The notes below the pieces were generated by a model, which did no database searches, was not told the origin of the DNA, and saw nothing but the letters and a program-made list of their open reading frames with translations. Shown piece after piece: positions 44,151 to 52,294 of a stretch of 64,000 nt of DNA. Within the stretch, counting starts at the first letter, position 1, and each line of letters begins with the position of its first letter. Both the position numbers and the translations under genes were made by a program. This stretch comes from Skermania sp. ID1734 (GTDB taxonomy: Bacteria > Actinomycetota > Actinomycetes > Mycobacteriales > Mycobacteriaceae): assembly GCF_007489285.1 (NCBI RefSeq), contig NZ_VLIY01000003.1:186001-250000 (forward strand). Direction: 5' to 3'.

Positions 44151-45767
44151 ATGAATGTGCTTGGAAAAGGCGTTCCGTCATACGCTTTCGAATCGGTCAC
44201 CGGTACGGTCCGGCGATTCAGCTCGCCGGTCGACGTGATCGAATCGATCGACAGTGACCTGGAGACGACCATCGCCCTCGTCGCGTCCGGCGGGACAACG
44301 TTTTTGTCACCGATCCTCGGTCGCCTCGGCGGAATCGTCTGCCTGGACGGCACGCTGCGTTCGCACCTGGCGATCGTGTCCCGGGAGTTCGAGGTGCCGT
44401 GCATCGTCGGCGCCGAACTCGGCACCGATCTCGCCGACGGTGCGGAGGTCGAACTCGTCATCGAGAATGGAGCAGGGGTGCTCCGCACCGGTGCCGAGTC
44501 AGAATCTGCTCCGGTGGACGTGAGCGAAGCGTGGTGGAACTACATACGCCGCGTCGGCGACGAGATCGCGGTCAAGGACTTCGATGTCGAGGTCACGCCG
44601 GCGGCGTTGGATCGGCTGATTGCCGAGAAACTCACCGAGGAGCGACTCAACGATTTGGTGCAGCACATGGGCCGGGCATTCAAGCCCGAGATGACCCGCC
44701 GATCGGGATTCACCTCGGAGCTGTTCCCGATGCTGCCGTACATGTCGCTGTCCGTCATCGAGGACTTCCACAGCTACGCGGAACGGGTCGCCATCATCGA
44801 CGCGGCCGTACCCGCCGAGGAACTCGGCCGGCGTCTCCGCGAAGGCCCGAACCGAATCAGCCCGCTGTGGATCTGGATGATCGGCTACCACTTCCTTTGT
44901 GGCCGTGAATGTTGCATCCACCTGGGCCAGGCGGAAAAAGCCGAACACCGCGAAGACATCCGCACCGTCGTCGACTTCTGGCGCCGTCTGACGCTCGCGC
45001 ACCGCGGCGACGGCACCCTCGACAACAAGGACGCAGGATTCACCAACCGCTACCTCCCGCAACCGGTGGTCGACGAGTTGGTCAGTGGTGCACAAGCTTT
45101 GGACGCTGAGGCACGCAAGAATCTCAAGCGGCTCAACGCGACGGTGTCCGGCTATTCCTTCCTGTACTTCTGCGACTCGCGGGTGGGCACCTGCGACTCG
45201 GGACCGTACCCACGCAGTGGCAACCGCGAGACGATCGTTCGCGACTACCTCTCCCTCGGGCCGAGCACCTGGGCGTACCCGTGGGCGGCGGACCTGGAAC
45301 CGCCCTACGCCGGTCTGACGATGGCGCTGACGTACGACCGCTCAGCATTTACCGAGTTCGAAATCAATGACTGGGGAACCACGTTCACCGAACCGGGACC
45401 GCTGCTGTCTGCGGTCGACGAGGCGGCGGTGTACGGGTACCGGGCGGACGGCAGCCGCGAACTTCTGCCACCGGAGTCCTGGCCGACGATCGCGGCGGAA
45501 CTCAGCCACTGTCACATGGCGCTGTACCAGCGCTTCGCGGCGATGGACCGGCGGGAGCGCATCTTTGCGGCAACCACCATGTACACGTCCGGGTTGCGTC
45601 CGTTCGCGGCGCTCGCCGGTGTCACCGACCGCATCGATTGGTCGATGTCGCCGAAGACGCTCGCCTTGTATCCCGAACCGTTCGACAACGACGACAAGGC
45701 AGCCGCCATCTTCGGAACGGCCCTGGTAGCCAACGACATGCCGGGCTCCTTTTCGCCCATCCCCTGA
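44151..45767 (+). CDS. Fusion of phosphohistidine swivel domain and the unrecognised ~400-residue domain, unit B
   Basis: A 538-residue protein. Residues 1-115 are a swivel domain (ASGGTTFLSPILGRLGGIVC, then GTLRSHLAIVSREFEVPCIVG with His72). Residues 125-538 are the same domain as in 42952-44148: FTSELFPMLPYMSLSVIEDF, FLYFCDSRVGTCDSGPY with Cys341, and YPWAADLEPPYAGLT. The order swivel-then-unknown-domain and the total size resemble the large subunit of phenylphosphate synthase, known to be related to the central part of PEP synthase (comparison from memory, not by alignment). The ATG at 44151 follows unit A by two bases; GGGAG gives the ribosome site. Confidence 0.75.
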   Translation: MNVLGKGVPSYAFESVTGTVRRFSSPVDVIESIDSDLETTIALVASGGTTFLSPILGRLGGIVCLDGTLRSHLAIVSREFEVPCIVGAELGTDLADGAEVELVIENGAGVLRTGAESESAPVDVSEAWWNYIRRVGDEIAVKDFDVEVTPAALDRLIAEKLTEERLNDLVQHMGRAFKPEMTRRSGFTSELFPMLPYMSLSVIEDFHSYAERVAIIDAAVPAEELGRRLREGPNRISPLWIWMIGYHFLCGRECCIHLGQAEKAEHREDIRTVVDFWRRLTLAHRGDGTLDNKDAGFTNRYLPQPVVDELVSGAQALDAEARKNLKRLNATVSGYSFLYFCDSRVGTCDSGPYPRSGNRETIVRDYLSLGPSTWAYPWAADLEPPYAGLTMALTYDRSAFTEFEINDWGTTFTEPGPLLSAVDEAAVYGYRADGSRELLPPESWPTIAAELSHCHMALYQRFAAMDRRERIFAATTMYTSGLRPFAALAGVTDRIDWSMSPKTLALYPEPFDNDDKAAAIFGTALVANDMPGSFSPIP

Positions 45768-45785
45768 CCAGGAAGGAGGCGCGAC

Positions 45786-46931
45786 GTGCGCCAATCCATG
45801 CAGAAACTCGTCGCCGCCGATGAATTGTTGTGCCACCAGACGCCGGAGACCTTCGCGACGATCAGCCAGGCCGACACCTCGTGGACTGAAAAGTTGTGGG
45901 CGTCGCTGTTCGCCCGCGACGGGTCGATTCAGGTCGACATCGGGATCGGGAAGTACCACAACCGCAACGTGATCGACATGTTTGCCGGGATTTCGCGCGG
46001 CACCGAGCAGTTGACCGTGCGGGCCAGCCGGCAACTCGATCTCGATCCGGAACGGGTCGGTGTCGGACCGCTGGATTACGAGGTGCTCGAACCGCTTCAG
46101 AAAGTCCGGTATACGCTGGCCCGCAACGACATTTTGCCACTTAGTTTCGATCTCACCATCACCGGTGTGCTACCGCCGTTCCTGGAGAGCAAGGACGCGC
46201 AGCGGGAACCGCACGGCTTCCGCATCCAATCCGATCTGCTGCGGTATCACCAGGCCTCGACGGTGAGCGGCACCGCGTGGGTGGACGGCGAGCGCATCGA
46301 TGTGCGCGACGAGGAGTGGTTCGGTTTCCGCGACCACTCCTGGGGCGTGCGAATGGATGTCGGTGAACCGGCGCCCGACATCTACAAACCACAGCGACTC
46401 GACGGCGACTTCATCCTCACCTGGAGCCCCATGTGGTTTCAGCGCCCGGACGGATCGAGTTACGAGATCCACCATTACCTGCAGTCGGTGGACGGCGCGG
46501 TGACCTACTTCTCTGGGTTCGAAAACCTTTCCGACGGTGGACAACAGCCGCTGAACGGTCTGCGCGACGAGCTCAAGTACGACCCGGTCAATCGGCGTCT
46601 GCTCGGCGGGAAACTGACCTTCGACGCCGGGTGGGGTCAGACCCGGACCATTGAGATCGAACCGATCAGTGACACGGGCTTTCATCTGGGAACCGGGCTC
46701 TATTTCGGATTCAAGGGTCAGCGGCATGGCCAGTGGCATGGACCGTCACACTTGGACGGTGAGCGCTATGCCGATGTGTCACAAGCTGATACGGCGCGCG
46801 AGGTGCATCAGCTGCGGGACTGTGTGATTCGCTGTCGCGAGGGCGATGCCGTCGGTTACGGAATCTTCGAGTCGATGGTGATCGGCGAGCATCCTCGGTA
46901 CGGACTGACCCGAGAATCATCGTTTCTCTGA
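45786..46931 (+). CDS. CrtC/AttH lipocalin-like protein (DUF7064/7065-like), function unknown
   Basis: This 381-residue beta-rich protein has a WFGFRDHSWGVRMDVG segment near residue 180. That motif recurs in actinobacterial proteins related to hydroxyneurosporene synthase/AttH lipocalin-like domains, often named DUF7064 or DUF7065. Two similar halves are likely. Known CrtC members hydrate or cyclise isoprenoid chains; no activity can be claimed here. A strong AGGAAGGAGG precedes the GTG at 45786, which fixes the start. It closes the first run of the cluster and converges on the LuxR gene. Confidence 0.5.
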   Translation: MRQSMQKLVAADELLCHQTPETFATISQADTSWTEKLWASLFARDGSIQVDIGIGKYHNRNVIDMFAGISRGTEQLTVRASRQLDLDPERVGVGPLDYEVLEPLQKVRYTLARNDILPLSFDLTITGVLPPFLESKDAQREPHGFRIQSDLLRYHQASTVSGTAWVDGERIDVRDEEWFGFRDHSWGVRMDVGEPAPDIYKPQRLDGDFILTWSPMWFQRPDGSSYEIHHYLQSVDGAVTYFSGFENLSDGGQQPLNGLRDELKYDPVNRRLLGGKLTFDAGWGQTRTIEIEPISDTGFHLGTGLYFGFKGQRHGQWHGPSHLDGERYADVSQADTAREVHQLRDCVIRCREGDAVGYGIFESMVIGEHPRYGLTRESSFL

Positions 46932-46950
46932 ATTACGGCTGGCCCGTTCG

Positions 46951-47745
46951 TCATAGACCTTGCGAGCGGGCCAGCAGCGCCAGTTCCATTCGGGACTGGC
47001 AGCTGGTCGCGGTGAGAATCCGACTGACGTACTTTTTGACGCTGTCCTCGGCGAGGGAAAGAGCCTCGCCGATTTCGGCGTTCGATAGCCCTTCGGCGAC
47101 GAGTTGCACGACTTGGCGCTGCCGTTCGGACAGTTTGGCGAGCGTGGCCTGCGGGCGCGACACCGGCAACCCACGGCAGGTGGCCGAGAGCTGACGGCTC
47201 AGCAGGCGCAACGTCGCGGCCTCGGTTGCTCCGATCTTGTCGGGCGCCGGATCGAACATGCCGATGAGCGCCGTGTGCCCACCGGGCAGGATCAGCCGCA
47301 TCGCCGCGGCGGTCTCCATTCGCCAGGTCGCCACGAGGAAGTGCCGAACGTAGGCGTCGGCGGTCGCCGGCAACGGTCCGTACGAGGACAGTTCCGCAAG
47401 CGAGGACACCCCGCTCGCGACGAGTTGGCGCATCGCCGCGGGGGTCCCGAACACGTCGTATCGAGCCCATCGTTCCCGGTATTCCGGCAACATCCGCGCC
47501 GTCTTGCCTTCGGTCAGCGGCGCGGAATCGCCGAACACGTTGTGGAAGGTCGCTCCGGAAAAGAACGAGACGTGCTTGAGCGCGAAAGTGTCCTCCAACG
47601 CCTCGATCACGCATTCCTTGAAATCCGGTAGCGACGCTGCAGTGTCGCAACGTTCGAGGACGTCGAAGACGCGTTCGTAGTCGCTTCGTTGGAGTGAATC
47701 GCGCAGTGGTGAACGTGGACGGTGCTGCGGGGATGGGGTGGTCAT
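46951..47745 (-). CDS. LuxR-family transcriptional regulator, second of the cluster
   Basis: A 264-residue regulator. The N-terminal 190 residues resemble an autoinducer-binding/GAF-like sensing domain (FKECVIEALEDTFALKHVSFFSGA, AAMRLILPGGHTALIGMFDPAPD). The C-terminal helix-turn-helix is LSERQRQVVQLVAEGLSNAEIGEALSLAEDSVKKYVSRILTATSCQSRMEL. The ATG at 47745 (MTTPSPQHR) is chosen; an upstream in-frame ATG would run across the conserved motif at 47762-47783. It is divergent from the third swivel-domain gene and convergent with the CrtC-like gene. Confidence 0.85.
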   Translation of the reverse strand: MTTPSPQHRPRSPLRDSLQRSDYERVFDVLERCDTAASLPDFKECVIEALEDTFALKHVSFFSGATFHNVFGDSAPLTEGKTARMLPEYRERWARYDVFGTPAAMRQLVASGVSSLAELSSYGPLPATADAYVRHFLVATWRMETAAAMRLILPGGHTALIGMFDPAPDKIGATEAATLRLLSRQLSATCRGLPVSRPQATLAKLSERQRQVVQLVAEGLSNAEIGEALSLAEDSVKKYVSRILTATSCQSRMELALLARSQGL

Positions 47746-47761
47746 CAGAGCTCCGAACTGT

Positions 47762-47783
47762 CCACCAACGTGGACTGGGTCAC
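47762..47783 (+). promoter_or_regulatory. Putative regulator-binding motif between LuxR gene and unit C, copy 2
   Basis: This 22-base sequence matches 42478-42499 at 19 positions (conserved ACTGGGTCAC block). It lies 17 bases from the LuxR start on one side and about 110 bases before the unit C swivel gene on the other. Between it and that gene is a short A+T-rich stretch (47791-47813), a plausible promoter. Confidence 0.5.
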
Positions 47784-47892
47784 ACCCGCGATCGTACATA
47801 AATTCTTTTTACGCAGCCAAAGCGCAACCCCGGTTCCGAGCCTGTCCGAGCAGGTCAGGCCATGTCTGGGGGACCGACACAGCGAGGTGAGA

Positions 47893-48627
47893 ATGTCCGA
47901 CTCCACTGTTTCCGACAAGGCAGCGGTAACTCGGCCCAAGTGGGGCTCGTCCGAGATGCTGCCATTACCCAACCGCTTCAACAGCGCCGTGCGAGCGCTG
48001 GTCGCTGAGCGGTTCGCGGCGCTCGATGCGGACTGGAAAGACGTCGTTTTCGACCGCGATTTCGAGCTGTTCACAGCCGATGACGCGCGCGCGATAGAGC
48101 GGCAGACGCTGGAGTCCGGCTATCGGTTCGACTTCTCGGCGACCGTGTCGCTCGAGTCGGAGCCAGAGAAGTACAAGCGTCCCGAACGCGAGGCGCCCGC
48201 GTTTGCCGAAGGACCGTCGAGCAACGGCCGCCGGCAGGTCGGCGTCGGCGATAACGTCATCCGCAAGTCGCAGACCGTGACTGGTCCTGTCGCCCTGATC
48301 TCGAAGGTCGAGCAGGTGATGGATTACCTGACCGACGGAATCCCGGCGGACACCATCGCGGTGATCGACGACTCCGGCGGCACGCTGACCGCACCCATCA
48401 TCGAGGGCTTCGCCGGCGTGATCTGCCTCGGCGGCACGGTGCGCTCACACCTTGGAATTCTTGCTCGCGAATACGACGTGCCGACCCTCATGAACTGCAA
48501 GATCGACCACCTCAACGACGGCGACGTCGTCGAGATCGAGGTCACCGCTTCGCCGCCGCCGGCGGACGCATACGAAACGGGAAACACCGGGCACGCCCGG
48601 ATCTGGCTGATCGAGAACGAGGGCTGA
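47893..48627 (+). CDS. Phosphohistidine swivel-domain protein with extra N-terminal region, unit C
   Basis: A 244-residue protein. The first 120 residues are acidic and unrecognised (DWKDVVFDRDFELFTADDARAIERQ). The rest is a swivel domain: GPVALISKVEQVMDYLTDGIPADTIAVIDDSGG, then GTVRSHLGILAREYDVPTLM with His186, then LNDGDVVEIEV. It pairs with the unknown-domain protein four bases downstream, as unit A does. The N-terminal extension is absent from units A and B and may dock the ATP-grasp partner (inference). Confidence 0.78.
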   Translation: MSDSTVSDKAAVTRPKWGSSEMLPLPNRFNSAVRALVAERFAALDADWKDVVFDRDFELFTADDARAIERQTLESGYRFDFSATVSLESEPEKYKRPEREAPAFAEGPSSNGRRQVGVGDNVIRKSQTVTGPVALISKVEQVMDYLTDGIPADTIAVIDDSGGTLTAPIIEGFAGVICLGGTVRSHLGILAREYDVPTLMNCKIDHLNDGDVVEIEVTASPPPADAYETGNTGHARIWLIENEG

Positions 48628-48631
48628 CACC

Positions 48632-50203
48632 ATGGCGAATCTGACTTACCGGTCCCTGCTGGAGACCAACAACTACCTGAGGAACCTGTCCGACACAACG
48701 TACTGGCTGTGTATCACGCGCACGGTGCAGGAGTCGAAGTTGTTCCCGATGAACCCGTACATGCTGCTGAGCTACCTCAACTCGTTCTATCGCCTGCCGA
48801 CTTTGCTGCGCGAAATCGACGCGGCAACGCCCGCAGAGGAACTCGGCGATCGGGCCCGCGAGGTCAGCCTCAAGGTCGACACCGTCAACGCAGCGTGGGG
48901 AATGCCGGCGTTCTACCTCATCGGCCGCGAAATGCTGATGAACTGGGGTCTGCTGCGCCCGGGTGACGCCGTCGAAGACGTGGTCGACGTGCTCGATTTC
49001 TCGCGCCGCTTCAACCTCGCGTATCACCGCAACGACGGGCACATCACCAACAAGGAATTCGGTGACCGCAGCCAGTTCCTGCCGGAGCGCACATTGCAGG
49101 TCTTCGAGGCGGACCTGCATGGCGTCACCCCCGGTGACCGTCTGCACACGGCGGCCACGAAACTCATTGCGCAGCTGAGCCAGTACGCATTTCTCGCGCA
49201 CTGCGAATGCCGCATCGGACTGCACAACAGCGGGCCCTACAACTTCGGCGACAACCGTCAGCTGATCGTGCGAGACTTTTTCGAGCTGACCGAAGGCGAC
49301 TACCCGTGGCTCGACGGCATCGCGACGCAGCTGCCGTTCAACAACCTCACCATCCCAATCGTATTCAAGGACACCAACTTCCACCTCATGGACGACTGGG
49401 CGTCGTTCGAGGCGGAGCCGAGCTACGACGCCGCCAACATCGTCGCGGTCGGGATGTATACCTCCGACGCGCTCACCGACGGCTACGTGCCGGTCGGCAT
49501 GGAGAACGCGCAGACGCTCGCCGAGACCATGGAGCACTACCGCGAGATCCTCAACGAGGCCACCGCGGATCTGTGGAAGCGGATCGCGAGCTGGTCGCGG
49601 GAGCAGATGATCGACGCCGGAGCGCTGGTTTATTCCTCGGTCGCAAAGGACTTCGCCCACCTGGCCGGAACCTACCGCCAGGACGACTGGTTCCAGCTCG
49701 ACGCGCGCGTGCAGCGGTTCAAGCCGCTGATGAACGACGAATTCGGCCGCGACAATCTGGGTGAGATGGTCGGTTTGCTCGGGTTGCCGCACCAGAAGGC
49801 GAACGAGTACACCATGGCTCGTTACTCCAGTCTGAACCAGAACATGCTGACCGCCATCCCGTACTCGGTACTCACCGACGATGATTTCGCGCCAACCGTC
49901 GGCGACCGATTCAGTGGGTCGAGCAGCCTGCCGGCCAAGAACGGCCTCTGGACCACCAGTGCCGGTCGCATCGACATCGAGGAGTACAACCGGCTGGCGC
50001 GGGGTTTCACCCCCGCCGTGCTCGGCAAGGAGAACCGCTACCTCGACGAGGAATGGGTGAAGTGGAACTACACCTCGTCCCGCGCGGACGACCTGTACCG
50101 ACTCACCCAGCGGGGATCACGCAATCTAGCTGACCGAGGCGCCGGGCTGCGGCGAGCGGACATCGCGGGAATTGCCGAGGAGGCGCGCGGTGCAAATCGG
50201 TGA
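48632..50203 (+). CDS. Unrecognised ~400-residue domain protein paired with a swivel domain, unit C
   Basis: A 523-residue member of the same unrecognised family as 42952-44148 and the C-terminal part of 44151-45767. It has QESKLFPMNPYMLLSYLNSFYRLP near residue 35, FLAHCECRIGLHNSGPY with Cys191, and YPWLDGIATQLPFNNLTIPI near residue 225. About 100 extra residues follow at the C-terminus. Across the three copies the pattern FLxxC(D/E)xR ... (D/N)(S/T)GPY is invariant, a good candidate for the active site. The 3' end overlaps the acyl-CoA ligase gene by 14 bases. Confidence 0.7.
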   Translation: MANLTYRSLLETNNYLRNLSDTTYWLCITRTVQESKLFPMNPYMLLSYLNSFYRLPTLLREIDAATPAEELGDRAREVSLKVDTVNAAWGMPAFYLIGREMLMNWGLLRPGDAVEDVVDVLDFSRRFNLAYHRNDGHITNKEFGDRSQFLPERTLQVFEADLHGVTPGDRLHTAATKLIAQLSQYAFLAHCECRIGLHNSGPYNFGDNRQLIVRDFFELTEGDYPWLDGIATQLPFNNLTIPIVFKDTNFHLMDDWASFEAEPSYDAANIVAVGMYTSDALTDGYVPVGMENAQTLAETMEHYREILNEATADLWKRIASWSREQMIDAGALVYSSVAKDFAHLAGTYRQDDWFQLDARVQRFKPLMNDEFGRDNLGEMVGLLGLPHQKANEYTMARYSSLNQNMLTAIPYSVLTDDDFAPTVGDRFSGSSSLPAKNGLWTTSAGRIDIEEYNRLARGFTPAVLGKENRYLDEEWVKWNYTSSRADDLYRLTQRGSRNLADRGAGLRRADIAGIAEEARGANR

Positions 50204-51659
50204 CCTCATTCGCCGTGCTGGCCGTCAATTCGGTTCCGCGCCAGCGCTCGTCGATGGTGATCGGACGGTCAGTTTCGTCGAGTTCGACGAGCTGACCGAC
50301 AGACTCGGAAACGCGCTCGTAGCGCGCGGGCTCGAGCCGGGCGATCGGGTGGCGGTCCTCATGCCCAACGGCATCGACGGTGTCGTCGTCTACTACGCGC
50401 TGGCGAAGGCCGGTCTGGTGCGCGTCCCGCTGAACGTGCGGGAAACTGCGGCCGAGCACGCCTACAAGATCGACGATTCGCAGTCGCGCGCACTGGTGTA
50501 CGCCGGGGCACCTCCGGCGCAGGTGGAGATCATGATCGGCGCCGAGGAGCTGCCGGTGATGATCGAGCAGGCCTCGGCTGACGCCTGCGATGTGCGGCGC
50601 GATCCCGAGGCACCGTTGCGGCTCGCCTACACCGGAGGCACGACCGGGCGGCCGAAGGCGGTCGTTTTGACCACCCGCAGCGAGTTGGCAGAGGTTTCGA
50701 ACTTCCTGGTGGATCTGCTACCGAACCTGCGGCCCGATTCGGTGATGCTGCACGCGGCGCCGATCACCCACGGCAGCGGCGCATTCTTCCTTCCGCACCT
50801 GGTCAAGGGCGCGACGAACGTGGTACTCCCGAAGTTTTCACCGCTTGCCTTTCTCGCAGCGGCCCAGGAGTACGGCGCGACGACCACGTTCATGGTGCCG
50901 ACCATGATCGCGATGCTTCTCGAAGAACCCGTGACCGCGACGGCGGACCTCGCGCTCGAGCGCTTGTGCTACGGCGGGGCGCCGATCGCCACCAGTGTGC
51001 TGAGCCGTGGGATCGAGCTTCTTGGGCCGGTTTTCGCGCAGCTGTACGGCCAAGCCGAAGCGCCGCTTGCGATCACCTGCCTGCAGCCATGGGAGCACAC
51101 CCCCGAGCGGCTGACAGCAGCCGGAAAGCCCTACACGTTCGTCGAGGTCGAAGTTCGTGACGCGGACGGAAATGCGCTGGGCGCCGGCGAGGTCGGGGAG
51201 GTGCTGACCCGCGGGCCGCACACGATGAGCCGCTACTGGCGCCGACCCGAAGCCACGGCCGAGACGCTCGAACCCGACGGCTGGCTGCACACCGGCGACA
51301 TCGGCCACTGGGACGCGCACGGCTACCTGCACCTCCTCGACCGACGCCACGACGTCATCATCTCCGGCGGATTCAACGTCTATCCCAGGGAAGTTGAAGA
51401 GGTGCTGCTGCGCCACCCTGCCGTGGTCGAGGCTGCGGTCGTCGGACTGCCGGACGAGAAGTGGGGGGAGCGGGTCACGGCCGCCGTGGTAATCCGGGCC
51501 GCAGTGGAGCCCGACGAGATCCTCGGCTTCTGCGCCGAACGACTGGCAGGTTTCAAACGGCCACGTGCGCTGGAGATCTGGCCCGCCATACCGACAAGCC
51601 CGGTAGGTAAGTCGCTGCGCCGCGAAGTGCGTGACCGCATGGTCGCCGCGAGCTCATGA
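50190..51659 (+). CDS. AMP-forming acyl-CoA synthetase/ligase
   Basis: A 489-residue adenylate-forming ligase that would activate a carboxylic acid to its CoA ester through an acyl-AMP. It has YTGGTTGRPKAVV (P-loop-like A3), LYGQAEAP (A5), GWLHTGDIGHWD (A7), the hinge DVIISGGFNVYPREVEE (A8) and the catalytic Lys in PTSPVGKSLRR. The GTG at 50190 is chosen because GAGGAGG precedes it by about six bases. In the cluster it would prime a product of the phosphorylation/carboxylation genes for the thiolase. It is shorter than a typical FadD because it lacks N-terminal extra residues. Confidence 0.88.
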   Translation: MQIGDLIRRAGRQFGSAPALVDGDRTVSFVEFDELTDRLGNALVARGLEPGDRVAVLMPNGIDGVVVYYALAKAGLVRVPLNVRETAAEHAYKIDDSQSRALVYAGAPPAQVEIMIGAEELPVMIEQASADACDVRRDPEAPLRLAYTGGTTGRPKAVVLTTRSELAEVSNFLVDLLPNLRPDSVMLHAAPITHGSGAFFLPHLVKGATNVVLPKFSPLAFLAAAQEYGATTTFMVPTMIAMLLEEPVTATADLALERLCYGGAPIATSVLSRGIELLGPVFAQLYGQAEAPLAITCLQPWEHTPERLTAAGKPYTFVEVEVRDADGNALGAGEVGEVLTRGPHTMSRYWRRPEATAETLEPDGWLHTGDIGHWDAHGYLHLLDRRHDVIISGGFNVYPREVEEVLLRHPAVVEAAVVGLPDEKWGERVTAAVVIRAAVEPDEILGFCAERLAGFKRPRALEIWPAIPTSPVGKSLRREVRDRMVAASS

Positions 51660-51685
51660 CACCACCGGATACCGAAAGGACCATC

Positions 51686-52294
51686 ATGTTAGACGACTAC
51701 GAGCTCACCGTTCATACGCTTACTCTGCGCCAGCTGGGATCCGGGGAACAGTTGGCCGAGGTCAACGGACTGCCTGCAGCCGACGTCGACGTCGCGCTCG
51801 ACAAGGCCGTCGCCGACGGCTTTGTGATCGCTGCCCGGGGCAACTTCATGCTCACCCCAGCGGGCCGGCAGTTCCTCGACAGTGTCTATCCCCGGGCGTT
51901 CGCAGAGATCCGTTCGAACGGCGAAATCAGCGCCGCCATGGACGCATTCGAAACCGGAGTGAACAAGCAGATTCTCGCGCTCACCACCGACTGGCAGACC
52001 GTCGACGTCGACGGTCAGCGCGTCAGCAACGACCACGGTGACGCGGCCTACGACGAAAAGATCCTCGACAAGCTCGGGCGGGTGCTCGACAAGACTCAGA
52101 AAGTGTTGCGTCCGTTGGTGAGTGCGGACCCACTCGTAGACAGATTCCTGGACCGGGCCGGGGCTGCGCTCACCCGCGCCGAAGGCGGCGAAACCGATTA
52201 TGTCAGCGGCGTCCGCGTCGATTCGGTGCACACCGTGTGGTTCCAGATGCATGAGCACATCCTGCGGCTCACGGGGCGGGAGCGTCCGGAATGA
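51686..52294 (+). CDS. Conserved-position protein of unknown function with winged-helix-like N-terminus
   Basis: I do not recognise this 202-residue protein. Its first 65 residues look like a small winged helix: LTLRQLGSGEQLAEVNGLPAADVDVALDKAVADGFVIAARGNFMLTPAGRQFL, as in the DNA- or protein-binding domains of MarR-like proteins. The rest is helical (FETGVNKQILALTTDWQT, KILDKLGRVLDKTQKVL). AAAGGA before the ATG at 51686 fixes this start; an earlier ATG overlaps the ligase stop. It overlaps the PPDK-like gene by four bases. That coupling suggests a subunit or regulator of the phosphotransfer system rather than an independent regulator. Confidence 0.6.
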   Translation: MLDDYELTVHTLTLRQLGSGEQLAEVNGLPAADVDVALDKAVADGFVIAARGNFMLTPAGRQFLDSVYPRAFAEIRSNGEISAAMDAFETGVNKQILALTTDWQTVDVDGQRVSNDHGDAAYDEKILDKLGRVLDKTQKVLRPLVSADPLVDRFLDRAGAALTRAEGGETDYVSGVRVDSVHTVWFQMHEHILRLTGRERPE

